Origin: Rikenellaceae bacterium
Lineage (GTDB): Bacteria; Bacteroidota; Bacteroidia; Bacteroidales; Rikenellaceae
DNA: 64,000 nt
Assembly: GCA_015060115.1 (NCBI GenBank)
Contig: SUZB01000005.1
Coordinates: 45,594-109,593, forward strand
Reading direction: 5' to 3'
In this document: in pieces, positions 27,880 through 36,922 of the stretch
Numbering within the stretch: position 1 is the stretch's first letter
Layout: the number at the start of each line of letters is the position of its first letter
Notes under the pieces: generated by a model
Told to the model about the DNA's origin: nothing
Seen by the model: the letters and a program-made list of their open reading frames with translations, nothing else
Databases searched by the model: none
Program-made: the position numbers and the translations under genes

Positions 27880-28044
27880 AATTTTGTCTGTTAAATGGGC
27901 TTTTGGCCAATCCCTTTTACTCATTAGACGCCAATGGCACACAATTAACTACAAAATTACAAAAAATTATTGTTTTTATTTTCGCCTTAAGGGGTGTGGG
28001 GAAGATTCTTTTTCTTACCTTTGCATATAAATAAAGTATGGAAT

Positions 28045-28770
28045 ATGATAGAGATTACCACATATAAGTATCGCGTAGAGCCTCAGGATGTAGACTTTAC
28101 GCTACACGCATCGGCAAGTGCGATTGTAAACTATATGCTCAATGTTGCTGGTCGTGATGCCCACAACAAAGGTTTCGGTGTCGAGGTGTTGCAGGATAGC
28201 TCGTTCACTTGGGTGTTGTTGCGCTTCTGCGTAGAGATTGACTACCGCCCTGAGCAGTACGAGGATATTGAGATTGATACCTGGATTTCGGACTTCAACC
28301 GCCTAACATCTACCCGTAACTTCCGTATGCGCATTGGCGATAGGGTTATAGCATCGGGCGTATCGCAGTGGTGCGTGCTCAATATGGAGACTCGCCAGTC
28401 GGTAGATATGTCGATGATGAAGGAGGCGCACGACAGGTTTATCGTGGCTGAGCCTTCGCCTATTGCTGCCCCCGTTCGTCTGCGTGCTATCGAGGCCGAG
28501 GCCTCTATCTCTCGCCCTGTGGTATATAGCGACATCGACTTCAACCGCCATATGAACACCCTGCGTTATGTAGACCTTATCTTCGATACATTGCCCCTTG
28601 AGCAGTTCGAGAAGGGCGATGCTATGCGATTGGATATCAACTTCTTGGCCGAGGCTCGCTATGGCGAGGTAGTGTCTGTTGGTTATCTCGACTCGGTTGG
28701 CGCTCGTCAGTTTGAGATTTCGTCAGATGCCGACAAGGTGTTGTGCCGAGCAAAGATAGAGTATAAGTAG
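28045..28770 (+). CDS. Acyl-ACP thioesterase
   Basis: The enzyme releases fatty acids from acyl carrier protein. The 241 residues from the ATG at 28045 form two hot-dog-fold halves; the N-terminal one contains RDAHNKGFGVEVLQDSSFTWVL and the other DIDFNRHMNTLRYVDL, where the N-x-H pattern resembles the catalytic residues of plant FatA/FatB and bacterial relatives. A frame beginning 17 residues earlier is possible but adds a non-conserved leader. A TACCTTTG box sits at 28016-28023. Confidence 0.88.
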   Translation: MIEITTYKYRVEPQDVDFTLHASASAIVNYMLNVAGRDAHNKGFGVEVLQDSSFTWVLLRFCVEIDYRPEQYEDIEIDTWISDFNRLTSTRNFRMRIGDRVIASGVSQWCVLNMETRQSVDMSMMKEAHDRFIVAEPSPIAAPVRLRAIEAEASISRPVVYSDIDFNRHMNTLRYVDLIFDTLPLEQFEKGDAMRLDINFLAEARYGEVVSVGYLDSVGARQFEISSDADKVLCRAKIEYK

Positions 28771-28791
28771 TCCCTTTTAGCGCATAGTTTT

Positions 28792-29934
28792 ATGGAACGC
28801 CGAAGGTTGAAGATAGCCATTGTTGGCCCTGCGCACCCATATCGCGGAGGTTTGGCATCTATTATGGAGACTATGGCCCGCGAGTTTCAGTCGCGAGGCT
28901 ACGATGTCGATATTCTCACCTTCACACTCCAATACCCCTCGTTGCTCTTCCCCGGCAAGAGCCAAACGGTAGACACCCCTGCACCAAAAGATTTGCGTAT
29001 TCGTAGAAGATTGTCTACAATCAACCCATTTTCGTGGTGGAGCGTGGGTCGTGAGCTACGACAAGCCGAGCCCGATATTGTATTGATGAAGTATTGGACA
29101 CCATTTATGGCGCCCGCTTTCGGTACGGTGGCGCGTATTGCTCGCAAGAGAAGTAAAACCAAGGTTATCTGCCAGATAGATAATGTTGAGCCTCACGAAC
29201 ACCACATTGTCGATAAGCCATTTAATCGCTACTACCTAAGCTCGGTAGATGGCTTTATCTATATGTCGGAGCAGGTGCATAGTGAACTTAAAGCCTACAC
29301 CTCAGCCCCTGCGCACTTCTCGCCACACCCTATGTTTGAACACTTTGGCGCAAGGGTAGACCGCACTGAGGCTTGCGAGCGACTCGGCCTTGACCCCAAG
29401 GTGCGCTATGCGATGTTTTTTGGTCTAATTCGTGATTACAAGGGGTTGGATACGCTGCTCGATGCTTGGCAAGAGTTTCGCCGAGATGGCCATAAGCTGT
29501 TGATTGCCGGAGAGTTCTACGCTTCGCGCGATAAGTATATGGAGCAAATCAAACGCCTTGGACTGCAAGACGATATAGTGCTTCGCGACCTCTTTGTTGC
29601 CGATAGCGATGTCCGCTACTACTTCTCGGTGGCAGACTGTGTGGTGTTGCCATATAAGACAGCTACGCAGAGTGGCGTATCGCAGATATGCTATAACTTC
29701 TGCACCCCTGTTATCGTTACCCGTGTGGGTGGCTTGGCGGAGATTGTGCCCGACGGCAAGGTGGGCTTTGTGTGCGACCCATCGGCAGAGGGTGTGCGCA
29801 ATGCTATCGAACGAATATATGAGGGAGATACCCTTGAACGCTTCAAGGAGAATATGTTTGAGGAGCGCAAACGCTTCTCGTGGCAGGCAATGTGCGATTC
29901 TATCGAAGAGCTCTACTACGAACTAATCAAGTAA
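28792..29934 (+). CDS. Glycosyltransferase family 4 protein
   Basis: A GT-B fold enzyme of 380 residues. The N-terminal nucleotide-binding half starts KIAIVGPAHPYRGGLASIME, and the C-terminal half has the donor-binding region FGLIRDYKGLDTLLDAWQEF and later GLAEIVPDGKVGFVC, where the EX7E-type acidic residues are expected. It transfers a sugar to an unknown acceptor, probably for lipid-linked or surface glycans. It follows the thioesterase after 21 bases and overlaps the 3' end of the convergent LuxC-like gene by 12 bases. Confidence 0.88.
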   Translation: MERRRLKIAIVGPAHPYRGGLASIMETMAREFQSRGYDVDILTFTLQYPSLLFPGKSQTVDTPAPKDLRIRRRLSTINPFSWWSVGRELRQAEPDIVLMKYWTPFMAPAFGTVARIARKRSKTKVICQIDNVEPHEHHIVDKPFNRYYLSSVDGFIYMSEQVHSELKAYTSAPAHFSPHPMFEHFGARVDRTEACERLGLDPKVRYAMFFGLIRDYKGLDTLLDAWQEFRRDGHKLLIAGEFYASRDKYMEQIKRLGLQDDIVLRDLFVADSDVRYYFSVADCVVLPYKTATQSGVSQICYNFCTPVIVTRVGGLAEIVPDGKVGFVCDPSAEGVRNAIERIYEGDTLERFKENMFEERKRFSWQAMCDSIEELYYELIK

Positions 29935-30897
29935 AAAAAGCATTGTGTCTACGCCATCGGCGTAATCCGTAAGGGTGGGGTATTGCGCTCTGCCAAAGGG
30001 TACGCTATGCTCTATTGGTGAGTGCGAAACAACGCACTGAATAGCCTCGCGGTGCTCATCAAGCCACATCTGAACCTCCGAAAAGTCGCTATACTCACGG
30101 CGTGTAACAAGGGCCGTAGACTCCGAGAAGTTGTCGCCCCCGACAATAAGAAAACCGCCGGCATCCACAAACTCCACACCTCGCATCTTAAGCAAGGCAC
30201 GCTGAGAGGCGATATTACGCTGTTGCTTGGGGTTTGATGCGATGCACTTTGGAACATCTATGCGGAAGTGGCGAGGAACGAAAATCATCGAGACTGAGCG
30301 ACAGCCAAGGCCTGAGTAGGCGGTGATGTCGGTACATAAATCGCTTAGCTCCTCCCTGCTCTCTCTACCATCGAGAACAGCCACCGAATGACGACTTCCG
30401 CGTAGCAGAGTGCGTGTTGTGGCAAAGTGCTCACGGAAGTAGCGGTTGGCATCATCGCCACCTGTGGCAACGGCCATATCGTAGTGCTCTTCGGCAGAAT
30501 ACTCCTCGATTTGAATGTCTGCATCAATATCGCGCAACTCGCTGATAACAAAGCGCATCAGCACCTTATCCTTACTTGATGGTTTAACTGCGCAACTATG
30601 GCCACTTGCCAAGACGCACATAAGGTCAAAGAAGCCCACCAACGGAATATTTCCCGCCATAATAACAGCTACTCGCTTAGGCTCGGTAGTAGGTGTATAG
30701 CGGTGTAGCCACTCCTCAATCTTCTCGCGCTGGAGCATCTCTCGGCATATCGCATCTACGGCACGAAGTATATCTTCGCGCGTAAACCAAGAGTTATCGG
30801 CAATAGCCTGCTCAATAACGCTATTTGTGCGCTCGTCAGTGCCGAAACGACTAAGACGAGAGCCAAGAGTGGAGAGTATGTCAATAATCTTTATCAT
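29923..30897 (-). CDS. LuxC-like acyl-CoA reductase
   Basis: The start at 30897 gives MIKIIDILSTLG and 324 residues. A Rossmann-like aldehyde-dehydrogenase fold is indicated by RVAVIMAGNIPLVGFFDLM and the candidate catalytic Cys in AYSGLGCRSVSMI. LuxC-type reductases convert acyl-CoA or acyl-protein thioesters to aldehydes with NADPH. The luminescence partners LuxE/LuxAB are absent, so a lipid-related role is likelier. Its ATG overlaps the exonuclease stop by one base (TAATG), indicating translational coupling. Confidence 0.8.
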   Translation of the reverse strand: MIKIIDILSTLGSRLSRFGTDERTNSVIEQAIADNSWFTREDILRAVDAICREMLQREKIEEWLHRYTPTTEPKRVAVIMAGNIPLVGFFDLMCVLASGHSCAVKPSSKDKVLMRFVISELRDIDADIQIEEYSAEEHYDMAVATGGDDANRYFREHFATTRTLLRGSRHSVAVLDGRESREELSDLCTDITAYSGLGCRSVSMIFVPRHFRIDVPKCIASNPKQQRNIASQRALLKMRGVEFVDAGGFLIVGGDNFSESTALVTRREYSDFSEVQMWLDEHREAIQCVVSHSPIEHSVPFGRAQYPTLTDYADGVDTMLFLLD

Positions 30898-31391
30898 TAC
30901 AAAATGCGGAGTGCTATGGCGGCGCAAGCCTCAGCATCGGCTAAGGCGTGGTGGTGCTGGTTGAGGTTATAACCGCAGACCGAGGCTACGGTGGGTAGCT
31001 TGTGGTTGGGTAGCTGCTTGCCAAAGACCTTGCGTGCTGCACGACAGGTGCAGTGAAAGGTGTAGTTGGGGTAGGGCATACCGTAGGCCTCGTGGACAGC
31101 ACGAAGACAACCCTCGTCAAAGGGTGCGTTGTGCGCTACGAAGGGCAAGCCGGCAAAGAGTGGCTGTAGCTCACGCCAAACAAACGGGAAACCTACCTGG
31201 AAGTCGGTATCTCGGCGTGTCATACCGTGCACAGCGGTGCAGTAGGGAGAGTAGAAGTTAGGAACAGGGCGGATAAGGCGGTGTTCACGAGCCACAACCC
31301 GACCATCACGCACAACAACAATGCCCACCGAGCAGACGCTCGATCGGTTGTTGTTAGCAGTCTCGAAGTCTATGGCTACAAAGTCCCTCAT
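30897..31391 (-). CDS. DEDDh 3'-5' exonuclease (DnaQ-like)
   Basis: The 164 residues carry the DEDDh active site: DFVAIDFETA (residues 3-12), HNAPFDEGCLR and the late HHALADAEACAA with His and Asp. This resembles DNA polymerase III epsilon-like exonucleases that Bacteroidetes encode as stand-alone proteins. It may proofread or trim DNA or RNA ends. It is coupled to the LuxC-like gene downstream and lies two bases after the thioredoxin-like lipoprotein gene. Confidence 0.9.
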   Translation of the reverse strand: MRDFVAIDFETANNNRSSVCSVGIVVVRDGRVVAREHRLIRPVPNFYSPYCTAVHGMTRRDTDFQVGFPFVWRELQPLFAGLPFVAHNAPFDEGCLRAVHEAYGMPYPNYTFHCTCRAARKVFGKQLPNHKLPTVASVCGYNLNQHHHALADAEACAAIALRIL

Positions 31392-31393
31392 CT

Positions 31394-32332
31394 CTAACGC
31401 AGTGCCTCGTTCTGGGCAATCATATACTCGATATAGCTAACATCTGTGCCGTCCTTGACCATCACACGCTTCTCGCTATCAAGTAGATAGAGGGCGGGGA
31501 TAGCACGGAGGTTATAGAGCCTTTCGCGTGAGATTACAAGGTCGGCATCGTAGCCCGAAATCCAGCGCTTAGGCATATTGGGCTGATAGTCGCGCCACGC
31601 ATCGATGTCGGTGTCGGGGTAGATAGCCAAAATCTTTAGGCGATCCAGCTCCTGAAGCTCGTTGAGCATTGGCGAGGCCTCAATCTGCTCGGTAATCTCG
31701 CGACACATAGGGCAACCGGGGTTGTTTAGCATCACGATAAGGTAGTCGCTCTCGATTGAGTGCATCGTTGCTTTACGACCATTGTACACGGTGTACTCAA
31801 AGTTGTTGGCTATGTGGTTGATGCGGTTGAGCTTGCAGATTTCGAGGTCGTAGGCGGGAATCATACGCTCATACTCATCGAGCAGGGGCGACTCGGCCAA
31901 GGTCTCCAAGACGGGAATGTAGTATTCGTCGTTACGCAAGGGAGAGTTGGGGTCATGGAGCACCATCTCGGTAATAGTCGAGAAAAATTGTAGCACAGGG
32001 CGACTACGCTCGGCACGCTTCATCAGCGCACGCATAAGCGAGTCGGCACGCTGAGGCTCGATGAACATCACATACGATGCCATAGCCTCGCAAAGGTCGA
32101 TAGTGTCGTAGGCTACGACCAACGAGTCGGCATCGAAGTCGAACTTATCCCAGTAGGTGTCGATATAGCGGTAGTAGTCCGCCTGAGTCTGTATCTGGCT
32201 CAGGTCGCCTGCACGCTCCATACGGCGAGTGCCAGGCTCATAAACGATAGCCTCCGACTCCGCCTTTTGGGGCTGATTGTTACAACCCACCGCAAGGAGC
32301 GTGATGACTATAAAGAGTAGCTGTTTTCGCAT
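31394..32332 (-). CDS. Thioredoxin-like lipoprotein (DUF5106-like)
   Basis: The 312 residues begin with a lipoprotein signal (VITLLAVGCNN, Cys17). The C-terminal third is a thioredoxin fold with NNPGCPMCREI, where the CxxC is a candidate redox pair. The N-terminal two thirds look like the DUF5106 domain frequently fused to TlpA/ResA-like domains in Bacteroidetes. It is probably an envelope disulfide or haem-maturation factor; the substrate is unknown. Confidence 0.8.
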   Translation of the reverse strand: MRKQLLFIVITLLAVGCNNQPQKAESEAIVYEPGTRRMERAGDLSQIQTQADYYRYIDTYWDKFDFDADSLVVAYDTIDLCEAMASYVMFIEPQRADSLMRALMKRAERSRPVLQFFSTITEMVLHDPNSPLRNDEYYIPVLETLAESPLLDEYERMIPAYDLEICKLNRINHIANNFEYTVYNGRKATMHSIESDYLIVMLNNPGCPMCREITEQIEASPMLNELQELDRLKILAIYPDTDIDAWRDYQPNMPKRWISGYDADLVISRERLYNLRAIPALYLLDSEKRVMVKDGTDVSYIEYMIAQNEALR

Positions 32333-32342
32333 TGTTTATCGA

Positions 32343-32378
32343 ATGAAAAAAGAGCCCGCCCTACGCGGGACAGGCTCT
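32343..32378 (-). terminator. Terminator of argS
   Basis: On the minus strand AGAGCCTGTCCCGC and GGGCGGGCTCT form a GC-rich hairpin (32351-32378) followed by a T tract, seven bases after the argS stop. Confidence 0.85.
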
Positions 32379-32384
32379 AAGATG

Positions 32385-34163
32385 TTACATACGCTCAGGA
32401 ACTGCGATGCCTAAGAGCGACATTGCCGAACGAATGGTGCGTGCCACCTCCGAGGCGAGCTTGAGGCGCAAAGCGCGAACTGCCTCGTTCTCCTCCTTGA
32501 GGATTGAGTGGTCGTGGTAGTAACCATTGAACTGCTTGGCAAGGTCGTAGGCGTAGGCTGCAACTACCGAGGGCGCAAACTGCTGACCTGCGGTGCGAAC
32601 TGTTGCGGGGTACTCCGAGAGAGCCTTGATAAGCTCCACCTCCTCAGGAAGAAGGGGTGCCAAGGTGTAGCTATCGGTGTTGATGCCTGCTTCGTCGGCC
32701 TTACGCATAATCGAGCGAATACGCGCGTGGGTGTACTGAACGAATGGGCCTGTGTTGCCGTTGAAGTCGATACTTTCGCGGGGGTCGAACAGCATAGTCT
32801 TCTTGGGGTCTACCTTCAAGATGAAGTACTTCAAGGCGCCAAGACCTACCATCTCCGAAATCTTTGCTGCCTCCTCCTCAGAGCAACCATCGAGCTTGCC
32901 CAACTCGTCAGACATCTCGCGGGCTGTGCCAATCATATCGGCGATAAGGTCATCGGCATCAACTACCGTACCCTCGCGCGACTTCATCTTACCCTCAGGC
33001 AACTCCACCATACCGTATGAAAGGTGGAAGATGTTGTCGCTCCACTCATAGCCGAGCTTCTTCAACACAAGCTTCAATACCTGGAAGTGGTAGTTCTGCT
33101 CGTTACCCACAACATATATCATATCGTCGAGCTTGTTCTCCTCGAAACGGCTAAGTGCTGTACCCAAATCCTGAGTCATATATACCGAGGTGCCATCGCC
33201 ACGCAAAAGGAGCTTCTGGTCAAGACCATCTGCCTCGAGGTCAATCCATACAGAGTTATCCTCCTTGCGGAAGAATACGCCCTTCTTGAGACCCTCCTCT
33301 ACGAGGCTCTTGCCCAAGAGATAGGTCTGCGACTCGTAGTATACCTTGTCGAAATCGACACCCATAGCCTTGTAGGTTACATCAAAGCCCTCGTATACCC
33401 AGCCGTTCATCTTCTCCCAGAGAGAGTAAACCTCAGGATCTTTAGCCTCCCACTTACGCAACATCTCCTGCGCTGCAACCATCACAGGTGCGCACTTCTT
33501 AGCCTCCTCCTCCGAGATGCCTTTTTCGGCCATTAGAGCCTTAACCTCCTGTTTGTAGTGCTTGTCGAACTCGACATAGTATTTACCTACAAGGTGGTCG
33601 CCCTTCATACCCGAAGACTCAGGTGTCTCACCGTTGCCATAGAGCTGCCAAGCAAGCATCGACTTACAGATGTGAATACCGCGATCGTTCACCAAGTTTA
33701 CCTTGATGACATTGTGGCCATTGGCCTTAAGAATGGTCGCAACCGAATAACCGAGGAGGTTGTTGCGGATGTGGCCTAAGTGAAGTGGCTTATTGGTGTT
33801 GGGCGATGAGTACTCAATCATTATGGTACGACCCGAAGCGGGTGCTACGCCATAGTTCTCGGTCTCGACAATCTCCTTGAAGCGAGCAGCCCAGAAAGAG
33901 GCATCTACCGATAGGTTGAGGAAGCCCTTGATTACATTGAAACTCTTAATCTCGGGTGTCGAAGCCACAATCTTCTCGCCAAGCTCGGTGGCAGTGGCCT
34001 CTGGTGATTTGCGCGATGCACGCAAAAGAGGGAATACAACAACGGTATAGTCGCCCTCGAACTCCTTGCGTGTCTTCTGAATTTGGAGGTTGTCGCTTGC
34101 GCCATACAACTCCTCGGCTGCACGCGCTACAACACCTGAAATAAACTCTTCGATATTTATCAT
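32385..34163 (-). CDS. argS: Arginyl-tRNA synthetase
   Basis: ArgS charges tRNA-Arg. The 592 residues match the family. The class I HIGH motif reads HLGH in TNKPLHLGHIRNN, the KMSKS-like region is GKMKSREGTVV, and the anticodon-binding C-terminal domain ends with a conserved ALRLKLASEVARTIRSAMSLLG. It starts at the ATG at 34163 with a TATCTTTG box on this strand at 34191-34198, and lies divergently to dusB. Confidence 0.97.
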   Translation of the reverse strand: MINIEEFISGVVARAAEELYGASDNLQIQKTRKEFEGDYTVVVFPLLRASRKSPEATATELGEKIVASTPEIKSFNVIKGFLNLSVDASFWAARFKEIVETENYGVAPASGRTIMIEYSSPNTNKPLHLGHIRNNLLGYSVATILKANGHNVIKVNLVNDRGIHICKSMLAWQLYGNGETPESSGMKGDHLVGKYYVEFDKHYKQEVKALMAEKGISEEEAKKCAPVMVAAQEMLRKWEAKDPEVYSLWEKMNGWVYEGFDVTYKAMGVDFDKVYYESQTYLLGKSLVEEGLKKGVFFRKEDNSVWIDLEADGLDQKLLLRGDGTSVYMTQDLGTALSRFEENKLDDMIYVVGNEQNYHFQVLKLVLKKLGYEWSDNIFHLSYGMVELPEGKMKSREGTVVDADDLIADMIGTAREMSDELGKLDGCSEEEAAKISEMVGLGALKYFILKVDPKKTMLFDPRESIDFNGNTGPFVQYTHARIRSIMRKADEAGINTDSYTLAPLLPEEVELIKALSEYPATVRTAGQQFAPSVVAAYAYDLAKQFNGYYHDHSILKEENEAVRALRLKLASEVARTIRSAMSLLGIAVPERM

Positions 34164-34258
34164 TGTTACCTATATTTATATTCGTAGGCGCAAAGATACG
34201 AAAAAAAAATCTAAATTCTAATTTTTAATTCATATCTTTGCCCAATAATTCTAAAAGT

Positions 34259-35281
34259 ATGAAGATTGCAGATATTGAGTTGGGCGAGAAGCCTCTGTTC
34301 CTTGCTCCGATGGAGGATGTTACCGACCCTTCGTTTCGATATATGTGTAAGCGTTTTGGCGCCGATGTCGTCTACACCGAGTTTATCTCGTCAGATGGCC
34401 TTATCCGCGATGCTTGGAAGTCGCGTGCAAAGCTCAATATCGCTGATTATGAGCGCCCTGTGGGTATTCAAATCTATGGACACTTGATTGAGCCTATGGT
34501 CGAGGCGGCACGCATTGCCGAGAGCGCCAACCCTGATATTATAGATATCAACTTCGGTTGCCCTGTAAAGAAGATTGCCAATCGTGGTGCTGGCTCTGGT
34601 ATGATGCGCGACCCCGACCTTATGGTCGAGATGACACGCCAGATTGTGCGAGCCGTAAATAAGCCCGTAACGGTCAAGACACGCCTTGGCTGGTCAGACG
34701 AGATGAAGAATATCGAGGAGATTGCACTCCGCCTGCAAGATGTTGGGATTGCGGCACTTACCATTCACGGCCGTACACGCTCGCAGATGTATCGTGGCGA
34801 GGCGGACTGGACTCTGATAGGCAAGATTAAGAACGACCCACGCATCACAATCCCCATTATCGGTAATGGCGATGTCGATTCTGCCGAGAAGTGCAACGAG
34901 ATGTTCGACCGCTATGGCGTTGATGGCGTGATGATTGGTCGTGCCACTTATGGCCGCCCTTGGATTTTCCGCGAGTGCAAACACTACCTCGCTACAGGCG
35001 AGATTTTGCCACAACCCTCGGTTGTTGAGCGTGTGGCAATAGCCAAGGAGCATCTTGCTAAGTCGTTGGAGGTCAAAGGTGATAGGGTAGGTATCTTGGA
35101 GATGCGCCGACACCTCACCAACTACTTCAAGGGTCTGCCCGACTTCAAGCAGACTCGCCTAAAACTCGTTACCTCGTTTGATGCTGATGAGATTAGCGCT
35201 ACCCTCGACTATGTTGCCGAGCGCTGGGGCGACTTCGATATGCGTGATGCTGTCCCCGCTCCACTTTCACACGACATATAG
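34259..35281 (+). CDS. dusB: tRNA-dihydrouridine synthase, DusB type
   Basis: The flavoenzyme reduces uridines in the D-loop of tRNAs. From the ATG at 34259 the protein has 340 residues. Motifs are APMEDVTDPSFR, INFGCPVKK with the catalytic Cys, KTRLGW and MIGRATYGRPWIF. A start at the TTG at 34238 would lie inside the TATCTTTG promoter box (34233-34240), so the ATG is chosen. No fis follows it, as expected outside gamma-proteobacteria. Confidence 0.92.
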   Translation: MKIADIELGEKPLFLAPMEDVTDPSFRYMCKRFGADVVYTEFISSDGLIRDAWKSRAKLNIADYERPVGIQIYGHLIEPMVEAARIAESANPDIIDINFGCPVKKIANRGAGSGMMRDPDLMVEMTRQIVRAVNKPVTVKTRLGWSDEMKNIEEIALRLQDVGIAALTIHGRTRSQMYRGEADWTLIGKIKNDPRITIPIIGNGDVDSAEKCNEMFDRYGVDGVMIGRATYGRPWIFRECKHYLATGEILPQPSVVERVAIAKEHLAKSLEVKGDRVGILEMRRHLTNYFKGLPDFKQTRLKLVTSFDADEISATLDYVAERWGDFDMRDAVPAPLSHDI

Positions 35282-35440
35282 GAGAGTCTAACGGCTAACA
35301 ACTCTCTCTATCATTCTGAACGAAGTGAAGAATCTCTCAGTTGGTAAGACCATCAACCGCACACTAAACCTTGAGATCTTTCGCTTACGCTCAAGATGAC
35401 ACTTCTAACAACTAACAACTAATAACTAACAACTAAAAAA

Positions 35441-35476
35441 AATGAGCAAAGACCCGAAAATCTTTGCTCATTTTTA
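35441..35476. terminator. Intrinsic terminator between dusB and the BamA-like gene
   Basis: AATGAGCAAAGA (35441-35452) and TCTTTGCTCATT (35461-35472) pair, with A and T tracts on either side. The preceding 35282-35440 holds short repeats of AACTAACAACTAA type and a GAATCTC/GAGATC inverted segment. Confidence 0.8.
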
Positions 35477-35483
35477 GTTGCTC

Positions 35484-36914
35484 TTAAAACAAGTAGCCTG
35501 TATTGATGTAGAAGGCACCGTTGCCATCCTGATTCTTGATGATGGGGTTCTTGCTGAACTTGCTTATGGGCAAACCATACTCGAAGGCTACGATAAAGTT
35601 CTGATTCATAATAAAGCGCAAGCCACCACCAACGGTGATATGTGGGCGGTCAGCCTTTGCTCCCTCAGCCATATATGCCTCATACTCCGAGCGATACTGC
35701 TCCTCGCCACGGAACGACATATCACGACCCTTTGTAACCATTGTGCCATCAGAGAAGATATTTAGGCCGAAGGCGATATTCTGCTTCCAGAGCGTAAACT
35801 GCACAAAGCGCCAGCGCAACTCCACATTGTACGATGCCATATCCAAGCCCTGCACACGGCTACGCATAATACCACGAATAGTGCGGTAGCCACCCATACC
35901 ATCGCGGTCGTAGGTCTGACCCATAGTGGTGATATAGGGCAATACATAGTAGGGTGTATCCTTGCCGAAAGAGCCCTCATAATTAAGACGATAGGCGAAT
36001 GTGAGGATGTCATTCTTCACGATAGGCACATAGTGGCGGAAGGTTGCCGAGTAGCGGTAGTAGGGGTTGGTAGTGCCGAGCCACTTGGGAGCCATCATAA
36101 GGTGTGCCTCAGCCCAAATACCGCGCGAGGGAGCACCCTCCTTATCGCGTGTGTCGAACAACAGACCGAGGCGTACCGAGCTGTTAAGGCCACCCCAAGC
36201 CTCATCCTCCGAGATAAGACCCCACTTGCGGTACTGGTCAAAAATCGTAGGCTCATCGGCGGGGAACATCTTCTCCTCCTTCTTGTTTTTGTTAATCTTG
36301 TCGAGGTTTAGAGCACCCTGCTTCTTATATCCCTGCTTGAAGTAGATGAGGTGGTAGCCAGCCTCCCAGAAGAGCTTCTTATCCCAAATGTTACCCACAA
36401 AGTCGCTCTTGAAGAGTATCGCAAGGCGGTTGATGCGGTACTTAGGGGTGTAGATATACTGTTCAAGGTTCTGCTTATCCTTACCAGCCTTCACGCGCTC
36501 GTGGTCGTAGTGCGACATATAGCCATTGAAGCCGTAGAAGTCCATCGCCTTGTCGTTTGTGATGGTGAGTGCCGATGACCAGCGCACACCGGGGATAAGA
36601 AAGCGGTTGTCGTACGACACGACAAAGAGCTGTGAGCCCTTGGTGAAGAACGAGGCCTCGAAGTACCAGTGCTGACGAGTGTTGGGGTACATCGAGCCAT
36701 CGCCAAAGTCGTAGATATTGAGTAGGGCACCGAGCTGGAAGCCCTTATCGGCATCGAAAGCCACGGCGGGCAGAGGGCCGAAGTTGTAGCCTGTCTTTAC
36801 TATCTCCTTCTTCTTGGGAGCATCTGCCGAGGCTGTGAGGTCATCTGTAGTTTGGGCGTAAAGGCTTGTTGCGAAAAATGTTGCAATAGCCAAAATAGCG
36901 TAGCGTAGTTTCAT
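35484..36914 (-). CDS. BamA/TamA-like outer-membrane barrel protein
   Basis: The 476 residues start with a signal peptide (ILAIATFFATSLYAQT) and then repeated beta-strand patterns, ending in NGAFYINTGYLF, a final aromatic-terminated strand of the kind recognised by BAM. Segments such as GILAEAHLMM and GYRTIRGIMRSRV fit the C-terminal Omp85/surface-antigen barrel without POTRA domains. It is probably an outer-membrane pore; substrate unknown. It ends next to the terminator at 35441 and follows the PlsC-like gene by eight bases. Confidence 0.8.
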   Translation of the reverse strand: MKLRYAILAIATFFATSLYAQTTDDLTASADAPKKKEIVKTGYNFGPLPAVAFDADKGFQLGALLNIYDFGDGSMYPNTRQHWYFEASFFTKGSQLFVVSYDNRFLIPGVRWSSALTITNDKAMDFYGFNGYMSHYDHERVKAGKDKQNLEQYIYTPKYRINRLAILFKSDFVGNIWDKKLFWEAGYHLIYFKQGYKKQGALNLDKINKNKKEEKMFPADEPTIFDQYRKWGLISEDEAWGGLNSSVRLGLLFDTRDKEGAPSRGIWAEAHLMMAPKWLGTTNPYYRYSATFRHYVPIVKNDILTFAYRLNYEGSFGKDTPYYVLPYITTMGQTYDRDGMGGYRTIRGIMRSRVQGLDMASYNVELRWRFVQFTLWKQNIAFGLNIFSDGTMVTKGRDMSFRGEEQYRSEYEAYMAEGAKADRPHITVGGGLRFIMNQNFIVAFEYGLPISKFSKNPIIKNQDGNGAFYINTGYLF

Positions 36915-36922
36915 ATATGTAT

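Noticed and set aside
29923..30897. Part of a bioluminescence (lux) operon
   Set aside because: Only a LuxC-like reductase is present; no luxA, luxB, luxD or luxE homolog lies nearby.
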